DNA of 13,367 bases, taken from JBBRHH01 sp038222915. GTDB lineage: Bacteria > Planctomycetota > Phycisphaerae > Tepidisphaerales > Tepidisphaeraceae. Positions 5,493 through 12,218 of this stretch are shown here, piece by piece. The stretch is from positions 1-13,367 of the forward strand of contig JBBRHH010000104.1 of the NCBI GenBank assembly GCA_038222915.1. The letters run 5' to 3'. The notes below the pieces were generated by a model. The model was not told where the DNA came from and searched no databases. It saw nothing but the letters and a program-made list of their open reading frames with translations. Numbering within the stretch: the first letter of the stretch is position 1; each line of letters starts with the position of its first letter. Position numbers and translations under genes: made by a program.

Positions 5493-5921
5493 TCAGTCCA
5501 GCTTTTCCGGCTCGATTTGGATGTTCTTTTCGCCGGCGGCCTTGCGTTCGTGGTACTTTCGGACCCAGGTTTCGAAGCTCTTGCCGGCGGCGGTGTCTCG
5601 GCCAGTGAATTCGAGGCGGGCGATTGCAGAATAGCTTATGGCGAGTTTCTCGGGTTTGTCTGTTGGGAAAAGTCGGACGCGGCAGTCGGACAGCGTTGGC
5701 GCGTCGCTGACGCGGTCGAAGATGTAGCCTTCCACTTTTTCGCCGGTCTTTAGGGTGATGGTGACGTCGCCGCGGTAGTCGAAGGCTTTTTCAAGGGCGA
5801 GGCGGATTTCTTGGTCGGAGGCGAGGGGCGGGATCCAGCCTTCGAGCTTTTCGTGGACTACGCCGGCTACGTGATCCAGGTCATCTGGATTCGCCGGCAT
5901 TGATTTGGTTTCCTGGGGCAT
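5493..5921 (-). CDS. Small conserved-looking protein of unknown function downstream of hpnH
   Basis: 142 aa from ATG 5921; ATG 5900 (135 aa, AGGA upstream) is an equally good start. I do not recognise a named family. The middle reads IRLALEKAFDYRGDVTITLKTGEKVEGYIFDR, then CRVRLFP and KLAISYSAIARLEFTGRDTAAGKSFETWVRKYHERKAAGE. That is five or so short beta strands with a 'G-x-V-x-G-Y-I-F-D' turn, followed by a basic helix. This suggests a small beta barrel of the Sm/SH3 kind, but is only an impression. No signal peptide or membrane segment. It lies 59 nt after hpnH on the same strand, so may be co-transcribed and serve hopanoid synthesis or be a bystander. Confidence 0.8.
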   Translation of the reverse strand: MPQETKSMPANPDDLDHVAGVVHEKLEGWIPPLASDQEIRLALEKAFDYRGDVTITLKTGEKVEGYIFDRVSDAPTLSDCRVRLFPTDKPEKLAISYSAIARLEFTGRDTAAGKSFETWVRKYHERKAAGEKNIQIEPEKLD

Positions 5922-5980
5922 ATCATTTTGTCCACGAAGGGACACTAAGGAACAGGAAGGAAGAAAAAGACTGGGCTTTG

Positions 5981-7117
5981 CTAGGCGTTTACGGTTTCGC
6001 GCTCGTCTACTTTTGTGCCGTGGATGGTGAGGGGGACTACTGGGCCTGTGGTGTGATCTACTTCGTCGTTCTCTTCGAGGGCCTGGAGGGCGGCTCGGTT
6101 TGAGTAGGCGCCGCCGAATAGCGTGGCTTTGGCGGCTTTGAAGATTCCCCTTAATGAGAAGGTGTCGTTGACTGCGCTGGCCTCATAGCCGCTGTGCACC
6201 ATGCAGTTTGCACATTTCGGGTTGCCACTTTCTGTGCCGTAATTCTCCCACTTGGTCGTTGCGAGCAGTTCGGCGAACGTATCGGCGTAGCCGTCTTGGA
6301 GGAGATAGCAGGGTTTTTGCCAACCGAAGATGTTGTAGGTGGGCATGCCCCAGGGCGTGCAGGCGTAATGACGCTTGCCCATGAGGTATTCGAGGAAGAG
6401 GGGGCTTTGATTGAAGGTCCAGGATTTTTTGCGGTTGCTGAGGATCTTGTTGAAGAGGCGGCGGGTTTTGGCTTTGCCGAGGAAATGTTCCTGGTCTGGG
6501 GCTTTGTCGTAGCTGTAGCCAGGCGAGAGCATCATACCCTCAACGCCGAGCGCCATCATTTCGTCGAAGAAGGCGCGGACGCTTTTGGGATCGGTGCCGT
6601 CGAAGAGGGTGGTGTTGGTGGTGACGCGGAAGCCTTTGGCGACGGCGGCGCGAATACCTTCGAGCGCGATGTCGTAGCCACCTTCGCGGCAGACGGAGAA
6701 GTCGTGGTGATCGCGCTGGCCGTCCATGTGGACGCTGAAGGTAAGAAATTTGGTGGGCTTGAACAGATGGAGCTTTTCCTTGAGGAGCAGGGCGTTGGTG
6801 CAGAGGTAGATGTATTTTTTACGGGCGACCAGGCCTTCGACGATTTCGTCGATTTTTGGATGAAGGAGGGGTTCGCCGCCGGGGATGCTGACCATGGGTG
6901 CGCCGCATTCATCGGCGGCCTTGAAGCAGTCCTCGGGGGAAAGGTCTTTTTTCAGGATGTGGGCGGGATATTGGATCTTTCCGCAGCCGGCACAGGCGAG
7001 GTTGCAGCGGAAGAGAGGCTCGAGCATAAGCACGAGCGGGTACTGCTTTCGTCCACGCAACTTTTGCTTGAGAACGTAACTGGCAACGGTCCACATTTGC
7101 GAAATCGGCACGCCCAT
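5981..7117 (-). CDS. hpnH: Adenosyl-hopene transferase HpnH (radical SAM)
   Basis: 378 aa from ATG 7117 with AGGA 9 nt upstream; full family length. HpnH joins the 5'-deoxyadenosyl group of S-adenosylmethionine to diploptene, giving adenosylhopane, the first step of side-chain building on bacteriohopanoids. The radical SAM cluster motif is C38-N-L-A-C42-A-G-C45, followed by the SAM-binding GGEP (80-83) and a strand pattern typical of the partial barrel (FLTFSVHMDG, VTTNTTLFDG). A C-terminal cysteine set (Cys253, Cys270, Cys302, Cys305) matches the SPASM-like tail region of this family. The gene is divergent from hpnG, the next enzyme of the pathway, which makes the assignment very safe. No squalene-hopene cyclase is in the window. 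Confidence 0.96.
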   Translation of the reverse strand: MGVPISQMWTVASYVLKQKLRGRKQYPLVLMLEPLFRCNLACAGCGKIQYPAHILKKDLSPEDCFKAADECGAPMVSIPGGEPLLHPKIDEIVEGLVARKKYIYLCTNALLLKEKLHLFKPTKFLTFSVHMDGQRDHHDFSVCREGGYDIALEGIRAAVAKGFRVTTNTTLFDGTDPKSVRAFFDEMMALGVEGMMLSPGYSYDKAPDQEHFLGKAKTRRLFNKILSNRKKSWTFNQSPLFLEYLMGKRHYACTPWGMPTYNIFGWQKPCYLLQDGYADTFAELLATTKWENYGTESGNPKCANCMVHSGYEASAVNDTFSLRGIFKAAKATLFGGAYSNRAALQALEENDEVDHTTGPVVPLTIHGTKVDERETVNA

Positions 7118-7148
7118 AAGGAACAGTCCTCTTTGTCGGCTTCCTGAG

Positions 7149-7156
7149 ATTACAAT
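7149..7156. promoter_or_regulatory. Overlapping divergent -10-like hexamers between hpnH and hpnG
   Basis: TACAAT (7151-7156) on the plus strand and TGTAAT (7154-7149) on the minus strand each match five of six -10 consensus bases. No convincing -35 is seen for either. They would give short leaders of about 25 nt to each gene. Confidence 0.3.
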
Positions 7157-7204
7157 ACGCCAATCATCGGCAAAGGGAAACTTCTCATCCTGACCGCGGT
7201 TCAG

Positions 7205-7825
7205 TTGGAAGCACGGGCGATTGCACGAGCAGCGGGGTTGAAACGCGCGGGGGTTGACTGGCGCAGCGCGTCAGGGCACGTGGTCCTCAGGATTATCGGC
7301 ATTCGTGCGAAATATCTTCGAGAACAGGTGCAGGCGGTGGAGGCGGGGCCGATCGTGATGGCTGGACTCGCGGGGGGGCTGGATCCGGCGTTGGTTTTGG
7401 GGGACTTGGTGATTGATGGGCGGTCGACCATTGCCACCGCCTTAGGGTATCGCCGTGGAGACATTCATACGTCGCAAGCGATTGTTGCTACAACGTTAGA
7501 GAAGGCCGAGTTGTGGGCGAAGACGGGAGCTGTCGCGGCTGATATGGAGAATGAAATTGTGCGGGACTATGCGGCAGAGGTTGGCGTTCCGTTTTTGGGG
7601 ATTCGGAGCATCTGTGACACGGCCGGCGAGACGCTCGATCCGTCGGTGATGGGCTTTGTGGATGACGTGGGGCGGACGAAAGTTGGGGCGGTGGCGGGCG
7701 GAGTTCTTCGACGGCCTTCACGCATCGGGTATCTCATGCGATTGGGGAAGAGTGCGAAGGTGGCGGCGCTTCGACTTGGAGAAGCGGTGAAGTTACTGGT
7801 GGACGAAATGGCGCAGAACGATTGA
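7205..7825 (+). CDS. hpnG: Hopanoid phosphorylase HpnG (nucleoside phosphorylase superfamily)
   Basis: 206 aa from TTG 7205, the only conventional start codon near the 5' end, but the real start is probably upstream. HpnG removes adenine from adenosylhopane, yielding phosphoribohopane or ribosylhopane. Visible motifs of the PNP/UDP superfamily are GLAGGLDP (54-61), LGDLVI, DMENE (113-117, the ribose-binding Met-Glu pair) and IRSICDTAGE (133-142). The first beta strand of this fold is encoded before 7205: the frame reads LLILTAVQL immediately upstream and stays open back to a TGA at 7145. A Shine-Dalgarno-like AAAGGGA (7172-7178) points to a start about 7187-7190, where only ATC and CTG exist. 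Divergent from hpnH; the SDR gene follows closely. Confidence 0.92.
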   Translation: MEARAIARAAGLKRAGVDWRSASGHVVLRIIGIRAKYLREQVQAVEAGPIVMAGLAGGLDPALVLGDLVIDGRSTIATALGYRRGDIHTSQAIVATTLEKAELWAKTGAVAADMENEIVRDYAAEVGVPFLGIRSICDTAGETLDPSVMGFVDDVGRTKVGAVAGGVLRRPSRIGYLMRLGKSAKVAALRLGEAVKLLVDEMAQND

Positions 7826-7840
7826 AATGTGCAGCACGCA

Positions 7841-8674
7841 ATGCAGCAGAACCAAGTGACTAATCCGCCGGACGTGAGCACTAATACGAAGGCGCAGAAG
7901 CCTCGGCGGACGGCGCTGGTGACGGGGGCGTCGGGGGGAATTGGCAGGGAGATTGCGGGGTTGCTTGCGCGGGATGGCTATGACCTTGTGCTGATTTCGC
8001 GATGTGCGGAGCAACTTGAGGAGTTGGGGGGGCAATTGAGTGGATTGCATGGCGTTTGTGCCCGCGCGCTGCCGATTGACCTGTCGGTCGCGAGTTGCTC
8101 GAGGGCTGTTTGTGGGGAGTTGGAACGCCTAGGCGTTTCGATTGATGTGCTGGTGAACAATGCGGGGTTTGCGATACAGGGCGATTTTGCTCTGACCGAT
8201 ATTGAGGCTCAGCTTCGGCTTTTGCAGTTGAATGTGGGGTCCGTCACGCATCTTACGCGGTTGCTTTTGCCTGGGATGATTGAACGCGGATTGGGGCGGA
8301 TTTTGAATGTGTCGTCGATCGCGGCGTTTGTGCCTGGGCCGTTAATGGCCACTTACAACGCGAGCAAGTCGTATGTGTTGTCGTTGTCGGAAGCGCTTGC
8401 GAACGAAACGCGCGGGACGGGCGTGACGGTGACGGCGCTTTGCCCTGGGCCGACGAAGACGGGGTTTGCGGAGCGGGCGGGCTTGGCGGATTCGAAGGCT
8501 TTTCAGATCGTGATGGATGCGTCGGCCGTGGCACGGGCGGGGTATGACGGGATGATGAAAGGGAAGACGACTGTGGTTCCCGGGCTGCGAAATAAATTGC
8601 GGAAGCTGCCGCTGGCTTTTGTGCCGCGCAAGGTGCTGGCGCATTTTGCTCGAAAATATCATGAGCATCATTAG
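7841..8674 (+). CDS. Short-chain dehydrogenase/reductase (SDR)
   Basis: 277 aa from ATG 7841; GTG 7829 in the same frame, 3 nt after the hpnG stop, is also possible, and neither has a clear ribosome site. It is a classical SDR: cofactor loop TGASGGIG (28-35), NNAG (106-109), Ser158/159 in NVSSI, active-site Tyr172-x3-Lys176 (YNASK), and the CPGPTKTGF loop (201-209). The Arg in LISRCAEQ after strand 2 favours NADP(H). The closest general type is the DltE/COG0300 group with a basic C-terminal tail (RKVLAHFARKYHEHH), so it may touch membranes. Substrate unknown. Its position right after hpnG makes a role in hopanoid side-chain metabolism tempting, but no known hopanoid step requires this enzyme, so I leave it unnamed. 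Confidence 0.9.
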   Translation: MQQNQVTNPPDVSTNTKAQKPRRTALVTGASGGIGREIAGLLARDGYDLVLISRCAEQLEELGGQLSGLHGVCARALPIDLSVASCSRAVCGELERLGVSIDVLVNNAGFAIQGDFALTDIEAQLRLLQLNVGSVTHLTRLLLPGMIERGLGRILNVSSIAAFVPGPLMATYNASKSYVLSLSEALANETRGTGVTVTALCPGPTKTGFAERAGLADSKAFQIVMDASAVARAGYDGMMKGKTTVVPGLRNKLRKLPLAFVPRKVLAHFARKYHEHH

Positions 8675-8713
8675 AAGCCGGCTTCAGCGGTTTGAGGGAT
8701 GCTGGATGTTGCC

Positions 8714-8741
8714 TTGACTTGAAAAGGCGTGGCCTTAGCAT
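8714..8741 (+). promoter_or_regulatory. Candidate promoter of pgk-rpe
   Basis: TTGACT (five of six -35 bases), 16-nt spacer, TAGCAT (8736-8741, four of six). It is about 55 nt upstream of the pgk ATG in the gap after the SDR gene. Confidence 0.45.
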
Positions 8742-8796
8742 CGCCACCGTCTGTTTGAACCCATTAACTCAATAGAATTTCAGGAGTGATTTGACC

Positions 8797-9984
8797 ATGG
8801 CCAGCAAGAAGACAGTTGCCGACATTGATCCCAAGGGCAAGCGCGTATTGATGCGGGTGGATTTTAATGTGCCGATTGAGGCCGGGAAGATTGGGGATGA
8901 TCGGCGGATTACGCAGGCGTTGCCGACGATCAAGAATATTGTCGATCGGGGCGGGCGGCTAGTGTTGATGTCGCATCTCGGGCGGCCCAAGGGTGGGCCG
9001 GAAGCGAAGTATTCGTTGAAGCCGGTGGCCGAGCGGTTGAGCCAGCTTTTGGGGAAGAACGTCGGTTTTGCGGACGATTGCATTGGCGTGGCGACAGAAC
9101 AGGCCGTGAGTGCGCTCAAGGATGGCGACGTGCTGCTGTTGGAGAATCTTCGCTTCCATAAGGAAGAGGAGAAGAACGAGCCAAATTTCGCCAAGAGCCT
9201 CGCAAAGCTTGCGGATATTTATGTGAACGATGCTTTTGGAACGGCGCATCGCGAACATGCGAGCACCTTCGGGGCGGCGCAGGCGCTGCAAGGCAAGCCG
9301 CGGGTGATTGGGTTTTTGATTCAGAAGGAACTGAAGTTCCTGGGCGAGGCAATCAGCAAGCCGCTTCGGCCTTTCGTCGCGATTCTGGGCGGGGCCAAAG
9401 TCTCGGACAAGATCAACGTGATCGAACAGTTGCTCGGCAAGTGCGACACGCTGCTAATCGGCGGCGCGATGGCCTATACCTTCTTCCTGGCGCAGGGAAA
9501 GGAAGTGGGCAAGTCACTGGTCGAGCGCGATAAGGTGGAACTGGCGAAGAGCCTGCTGGCGAAGGCCAACGGGAAGATCAAGCTGCCCGTGGATACAGTA
9601 ATTAGCGACAAGATGAGCGATGACGCGGTGACGCAGATTGTCGAGGGCAATATCCCCGCCGATCTGGAAGGCTTTGACATCGGACCCAAGACGCAGGTGA
9701 TTTATAAGGCCGAAGTGGCGAAGGCGAAGACGATCGTCTGGAACGGGCCGATGGGGGTTTTTGAGAAGAAGCCGTTTGCGGCCGGGACGAAGGCAATTGC
9801 GGAAGCGGTGGCCGAGGCGACCGCGAAGCACGGGGCGGTGACGATCATTGGTGGCGGGGATAGCGCGGCCGCGATTGAGCAGATGGGACTTAGTGAGAAG
9901 GTGAGCCATGTGAGTACCGGGGGCGGGGCTTCGCTGGAGTTTTTGGAGAATGGGCATTTTACAACTTTGGATATTTTGGATTGA
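8797..9984 (+). CDS. pgk: Phosphoglycerate kinase
   Basis: 395 aa from ATG 8797, with AGGAG 10 nt upstream; a TTG at 8791 is too close to that site. Normal bacterial length. It catalyses 1,3-bisphosphoglycerate + ADP to 3-phosphoglycerate + ATP in glycolysis and the reverse in gluconeogenesis or carbon fixation. Seen in order: RVDFNVP (20-26), the substrate loop SHLGRPKG (59-66), LLENLRFHKEEEKN and YVNDAFGTAHREHAS in the N-domain, then WNGPMGVFE, GGGDSAAAI, and the C-terminal STGGGASLEFL phosphate-binding loop. All hallmark residues are intact. It is followed after 10 nt by rpe, and the two are surely one transcript. Confidence 0.98.
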   Translation: MASKKTVADIDPKGKRVLMRVDFNVPIEAGKIGDDRRITQALPTIKNIVDRGGRLVLMSHLGRPKGGPEAKYSLKPVAERLSQLLGKNVGFADDCIGVATEQAVSALKDGDVLLLENLRFHKEEEKNEPNFAKSLAKLADIYVNDAFGTAHREHASTFGAAQALQGKPRVIGFLIQKELKFLGEAISKPLRPFVAILGGAKVSDKINVIEQLLGKCDTLLIGGAMAYTFFLAQGKEVGKSLVERDKVELAKSLLAKANGKIKLPVDTVISDKMSDDAVTQIVEGNIPADLEGFDIGPKTQVIYKAEVAKAKTIVWNGPMGVFEKKPFAAGTKAIAEAVAEATAKHGAVTIIGGGDSAAAIEQMGLSEKVSHVSTGGGASLEFLENGHFTTLDILD

Positions 9985-9994
9985 GGTTTGAGCA

Positions 9995-10678
9995 ATGACT
10001 TCAAATCCTCTTAGCTTGGCCTCGCCTCTTATCGCCGCTTCGATTCTCTCCGCAGACTTTTCCAAGCTGGGGGTGGAAATGGAGGAGGCTTTGGCTGGCG
10101 GCGCCGACTTTTTTCATGTGGATGTGATGGATGGCCATTTTGTGCCGAACATCAGTCTCGGCCCGCCGGTGATTCAGTCGGCTCGAGGGGCTACTCAAGC
10201 TTATTTTGATGCTCACTTGATGATCTCGGAGCCGCTTCGGTATGCGCCGGCGATTGTGAAGGCCGGGGCGCAAAATATTACCTTTCAGGTCGAGACGGTG
10301 GCTGATCCTGTCCTGGCGGCGCGGGAGTTGCGAAAATTGGGGTGCAATGTGGGAATTACCTTGAATCCGCCTACGCCCCTGGAACGAATTTTGCCTGCGT
10401 TGGATGAGGTGGACGTGGTGCTGATCATGAGCGTCAATCCGGGGTTTGGCGGCCAGAAGTTTATTCCGGAGATGCTGGCGAAGGTGCGTGAGGTGAAGAA
10501 GCGGCTACGGCCGGATCAGCGGCTGGAGATTGATGGCGGGATTCATGCGGAGACCATCGCGGCGGCGGCGGACGCGGGGGTGGATTGGTTTGTGGTGGGG
10601 AGTGCAATTTTTGGCGAGAAGGACCGGGCCGGGGCGATTGGGAAGTTGCGGCAGAGATTGGCCGGGAGCGCCGGGTAG
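9995..10678 (+). CDS. rpe: Ribulose-phosphate 3-epimerase
   Basis: 227 aa from ATG 9995, with GAGG 8 nt upstream, overlapping the end region of pgk's mRNA by only a 10-nt gap. It interconverts ribulose 5-phosphate and xylulose 5-phosphate in the pentose phosphate pathway. The TIM-barrel metal ligands are all present: His41 and Asp43 (HVDVMDG), His74 (DAHLM) and Asp180 (IDGGI), with the acid/base Asp pair Asp43/Asp180. Other family blocks are AASILSADF (14-22), VNPGFGGQKF (147-156) and VVGSAIF. Length and motifs are ordinary. Pairing with pgk makes a small central-carbon operon. Confidence 0.97.
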   Translation: MTSNPLSLASPLIAASILSADFSKLGVEMEEALAGGADFFHVDVMDGHFVPNISLGPPVIQSARGATQAYFDAHLMISEPLRYAPAIVKAGAQNITFQVETVADPVLAARELRKLGCNVGITLNPPTPLERILPALDEVDVVLIMSVNPGFGGQKFIPEMLAKVREVKKRLRPDQRLEIDGGIHAETIAAAADAGVDWFVVGSAIFGEKDRAGAIGKLRQRLAGSAG

Positions 10679-10741
10679 CTTGCATGCTTGGCCGGAGGCG
10701 CGCAACATCTAGGTCAGTAAACCTTAATTTGCAATTTTCTT

Positions 10742-11578
10742 ATGTCACAAATACCCAATCAGGAAGCGGCAACGGCCAAGCGATCGGAAGGCGTTCCAGA
10801 AGGACTCTGGCTGCGTTGTCCGGAATGCTCGGAGATGCTTTTCCGCAAGGTAGTTGAAGAATCGATGCAGGTCTGCCCGACCTGCCAACATCACTTTCGC
10901 ATCTCGGCACGGATACGCGTGGCGCAGCTTTCGGATCCGGGAAGCTTCGAGGAGATGTTTAGCGATATCAGCCCGTCCGATCCGCTGACGTTTGTGGATA
11001 AGAAGGGGTATGGGGATCGGCTGAAATCGGAGCAGGCGAAGACGGGAAACCTGGACGCGGTAGTGTGCGGCAAGGGATTTATCAAAGGCCGGCCGATCAT
11101 GCTGGCAGTGATGGACCCGACGTTCATGATGGGTTCAATGGGGAGCGTGGTGGGGGAGAAGATTACCCGAACGATCGAACTGGCCGCAGATGAGTCGTTG
11201 CCGTTGCTGATTGTTTCGTGCTCGGGCGGGGCGCGCATGCAGGAATCGGCGTTGTCGCTGATGCAGATGGCGAAGACTTCGGGGGCGCTTGCGCGGCTGG
11301 ACGACGCGGGCGGGTTGTTTATTTCATTGCTGGCGGATCCAACGACCGGTGGCGTGACGGCATCGTTTGCTATGTTGGGCGATTTCATTATCGCGGAGCC
11401 CAAGGCACTCGTGGGATTTGCGGGGCCGCGGACGATCTGGAATACGATCAAGGTGGAATTGCCTGATGGGTTTCAACGCAGTGAATTTTTGCAGGAGCAC
11501 GGGTTTATCGACTTTGTCGTGCACCGCAAGGATTTACGGAGCGAGATTGCGCGGCTAGTCGACTTCTGCGGTAAATGA
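10742..11578 (+). CDS. accD: Acetyl-CoA carboxylase carboxyltransferase, beta subunit
   Basis: 278 aa from ATG 10742. AccD pairs with AccA to move carboxyl from biotin to acetyl-CoA, making malonyl-CoA for fatty-acid synthesis. The N-terminal zinc ribbon is complete: Cys26-x2-Cys29, Cys45-x2-Cys48. The crotonase-like domain shows VSCSGGARMQES (158-169, oxyanion Gly-Gly), TTGGVTASFA (201-210), GFAGPRTIWNTI (225-236) and PDGFQRSEFLQEHG (241-254). No Shine-Dalgarno is seen: the 20 nt before ATG are A+T-rich, which suggests leaderless or unstructured-leader initiation. It lies 63 nt after rpe; whether it is read from the same transcript is unclear. accA is not in the window. Confidence 0.97.
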   Translation: MSQIPNQEAATAKRSEGVPEGLWLRCPECSEMLFRKVVEESMQVCPTCQHHFRISARIRVAQLSDPGSFEEMFSDISPSDPLTFVDKKGYGDRLKSEQAKTGNLDAVVCGKGFIKGRPIMLAVMDPTFMMGSMGSVVGEKITRTIELAADESLPLLIVSCSGGARMQESALSLMQMAKTSGALARLDDAGGLFISLLADPTTGGVTASFAMLGDFIIAEPKALVGFAGPRTIWNTIKVELPDGFQRSEFLQEHGFIDFVVHRKDLRSEIARLVDFCGK

Positions 11579-11581
11579 GAC

Positions 11582-11599
11582 CGCGGCGCTATAGCCGCG
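11582..11599 (+). terminator. Stem-loop just after accD
   Basis: CGCGGC and GCCGCG form a 6-bp G+C stem with a 6-nt loop, 3 nt after the accD stop. It is followed by TTGGC, so there is no U-tract; it may act as a 3'-end stability hairpin or a weak terminator. Confidence 0.35.
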
Positions 11600-11619
11600 T
11601 TGGCAGAGGTGCTTTCGGA

Positions 11620-11645
11620 AAGAAAAAGCGTTGCGGACGCGACGC
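11620..11645 (-). terminator. Intrinsic terminator of the small minus-strand gene
   Basis: On the minus strand GCGT-C-GC, loop GTCC, GC-A-ACGC (one mismatch) is followed by TTTTTCTTT. It lies about 55 nt after the stop of the gene at 11699-11950, and faces the accD stem-loop. Confidence 0.5.
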
Positions 11646-11698
11646 GGCCATGCCATCGCGCGAGGCCGTCGGCAAGCTTTGGCGCGCGTGAGCGGAGG

Positions 11699-11950
11699 TC
11701 AGACGCTTGCCGCTTCAAGGCGCTTCGACTCGACCTCAGGGAAGGCGTGGAGTTGTGAGACCATCAGGTCGAGAAATCGCTCGACGCTCTGCGGGGAGAA
11801 CTCGGCAAGGCGGGCGAGCGCGGCGAGGTCGTTCGACCAGTTGAGTTTTGCGAGTTGGTCGATGTCCCGGTGCGATTCGGCCGACAACTCGGCTTCGTCG
11901 CGCATGTCGAGAAGGACGTGACGCATTTTCTTCTGAAGTGAAGTTTTCAT
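11699..11950 (-). CDS. Small hypothetical protein, 83 aa
   Basis: 83 aa from ATG 11950. I do not recognise it. It begins MKTSLQKKMRHVLLDMRDEAEL and is almost wholly predicted helical, with alternating charged and Leu/Ala positions (DIDQLAKLNWSNDLAALARLAEF, QSVERFLDLMVSQLHAF). No signal peptide, no membrane segment, no cysteine. This looks like a soluble helical bundle or a protein-protein adaptor. Support for it being real: normal ATG, a stop followed by a terminator on the same strand, and an amino-acid make-up that is natural, unlike the Arg/Ser-rich competing frame on the other strand. It is flanked by accD and, divergently, by the thrS leader region. Confidence 0.55.
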   Translation of the reverse strand: MKTSLQKKMRHVLLDMRDEAELSAESHRDIDQLAKLNWSNDLAALARLAEFSPQSVERFLDLMVSQLHAFPEVESKRLEAASV

Positions 11951-12047
11951 TGTTCCACTGCTCTCAATTTCGTTGGCGATAAGCGTGCGATCAATCCGGT
12001 GCTGGAATGTTCCGTCCTGAGCGGGGCGGACGCAATCGGTGGCTGTC

Positions 12048-12070
12048 GTAAACCGACGTAGGTGGTTTAC
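12048..12070. promoter_or_regulatory. Inverted repeat upstream of the thrS leader promoter
   Basis: GTAAACC and GGTTTAC are perfect 7-bp inverted arms separated by 9 nt, ending 12 bp before the -35. A direct repeat ACCGACG (12052-12058 and 12069-12075) overlays it. This could be an activator or repressor site for thrS, or for the divergent small gene. The rest of 11951-12040 shows nothing I can name. Confidence 0.4.
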
Positions 12071-12082
12071 CGACGGCTCAAT

Positions 12083-12111
12083 TTGACGGTGGTTTTATGC
12101 CGATATATAGT
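12083..12111 (+). promoter_or_regulatory. Promoter of the thrS leader
   Basis: TTGACG (12083-12088, five of six), exactly 17 nt, TATAGT (12106-12111, five of six). Transcription should start at about 12117-12120, only 2-5 nt before the leader-peptide ATG at 12122. Confidence 0.75.
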
Positions 12112-12121
12112 CACTCGCGAT

Positions 12122-12181
12122 ATGTTGTTTTTTGATCAAAACAATGGGACGACGACGACCACTCGGCAGGCCGGGAGGTAG
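12122..12181 (+). CDS. Threonine-rich attenuator leader peptide upstream of thrS
   Basis: 19 codons, MLFFDQNNGTTTTTRQAGR, ending at TAG 12179-12181. Residues 10-14 are five threonines in a row (ACG ACG ACG ACC ACT, 12149-12163). There is no Shine-Dalgarno, but the promoter places the transcript start within a few bases of the ATG, so it would be translated as a leaderless message. It is followed by alternative RNA pairings and a strong terminator, then by the threonyl-tRNA synthetase gene. It is too short for usual gene finding. I infer that ribosome stalling on the Thr run, when charged Thr-tRNA is scarce, prevents termination. An overlapping ATG at 12144 opens an Arg/Gly-rich frame of 26 codons ending in the terminator loop; I consider it chance. 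Confidence 0.8.
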   Translation: MLFFDQNNGTTTTTRQAGR

Positions 12182-12218
12182 TGCGTCGTCACGACTGAAA
12201 GACGAAGGCCCGCCCGGT
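12148..12218 (+). promoter_or_regulatory. Competing pairings of the thrS attenuator (segments 1, 2, 3)
   Basis: Segment 1, the Thr-codon run (GACGACG 12151-12157 and CACT 12160-12163), pairs with segment 2 (AGTG-CGTCGTC, 12180-12190). Segment 2 can instead pair downstream: GCCGGG (12170-12175) with CCCGGT (12213-12218), and TCGTC (12186-12190) with GACGA (12201-12205). That second pairing uses the 5' arm of the terminator and so would act as antiterminator. A ribosome stalled on the first Thr codons frees segment 2; one reaching the TAG covers it. Confidence 0.65.

Noticed and set aside
6194..7147. 317-codon open frame on the plus strand
   Set aside because: It lies antisense to hpnH, whose radical SAM motifs are unmistakable; its translation is a Gly/Glu/Val-rich shadow.
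8674..8685. 12-bp palindrome GAAGCCGGCTTC at the SDR stop as a terminator
   Set aside because: It leaves only a 4-bp stem with a 4-nt loop as RNA and has no U-tract; too weak to call.
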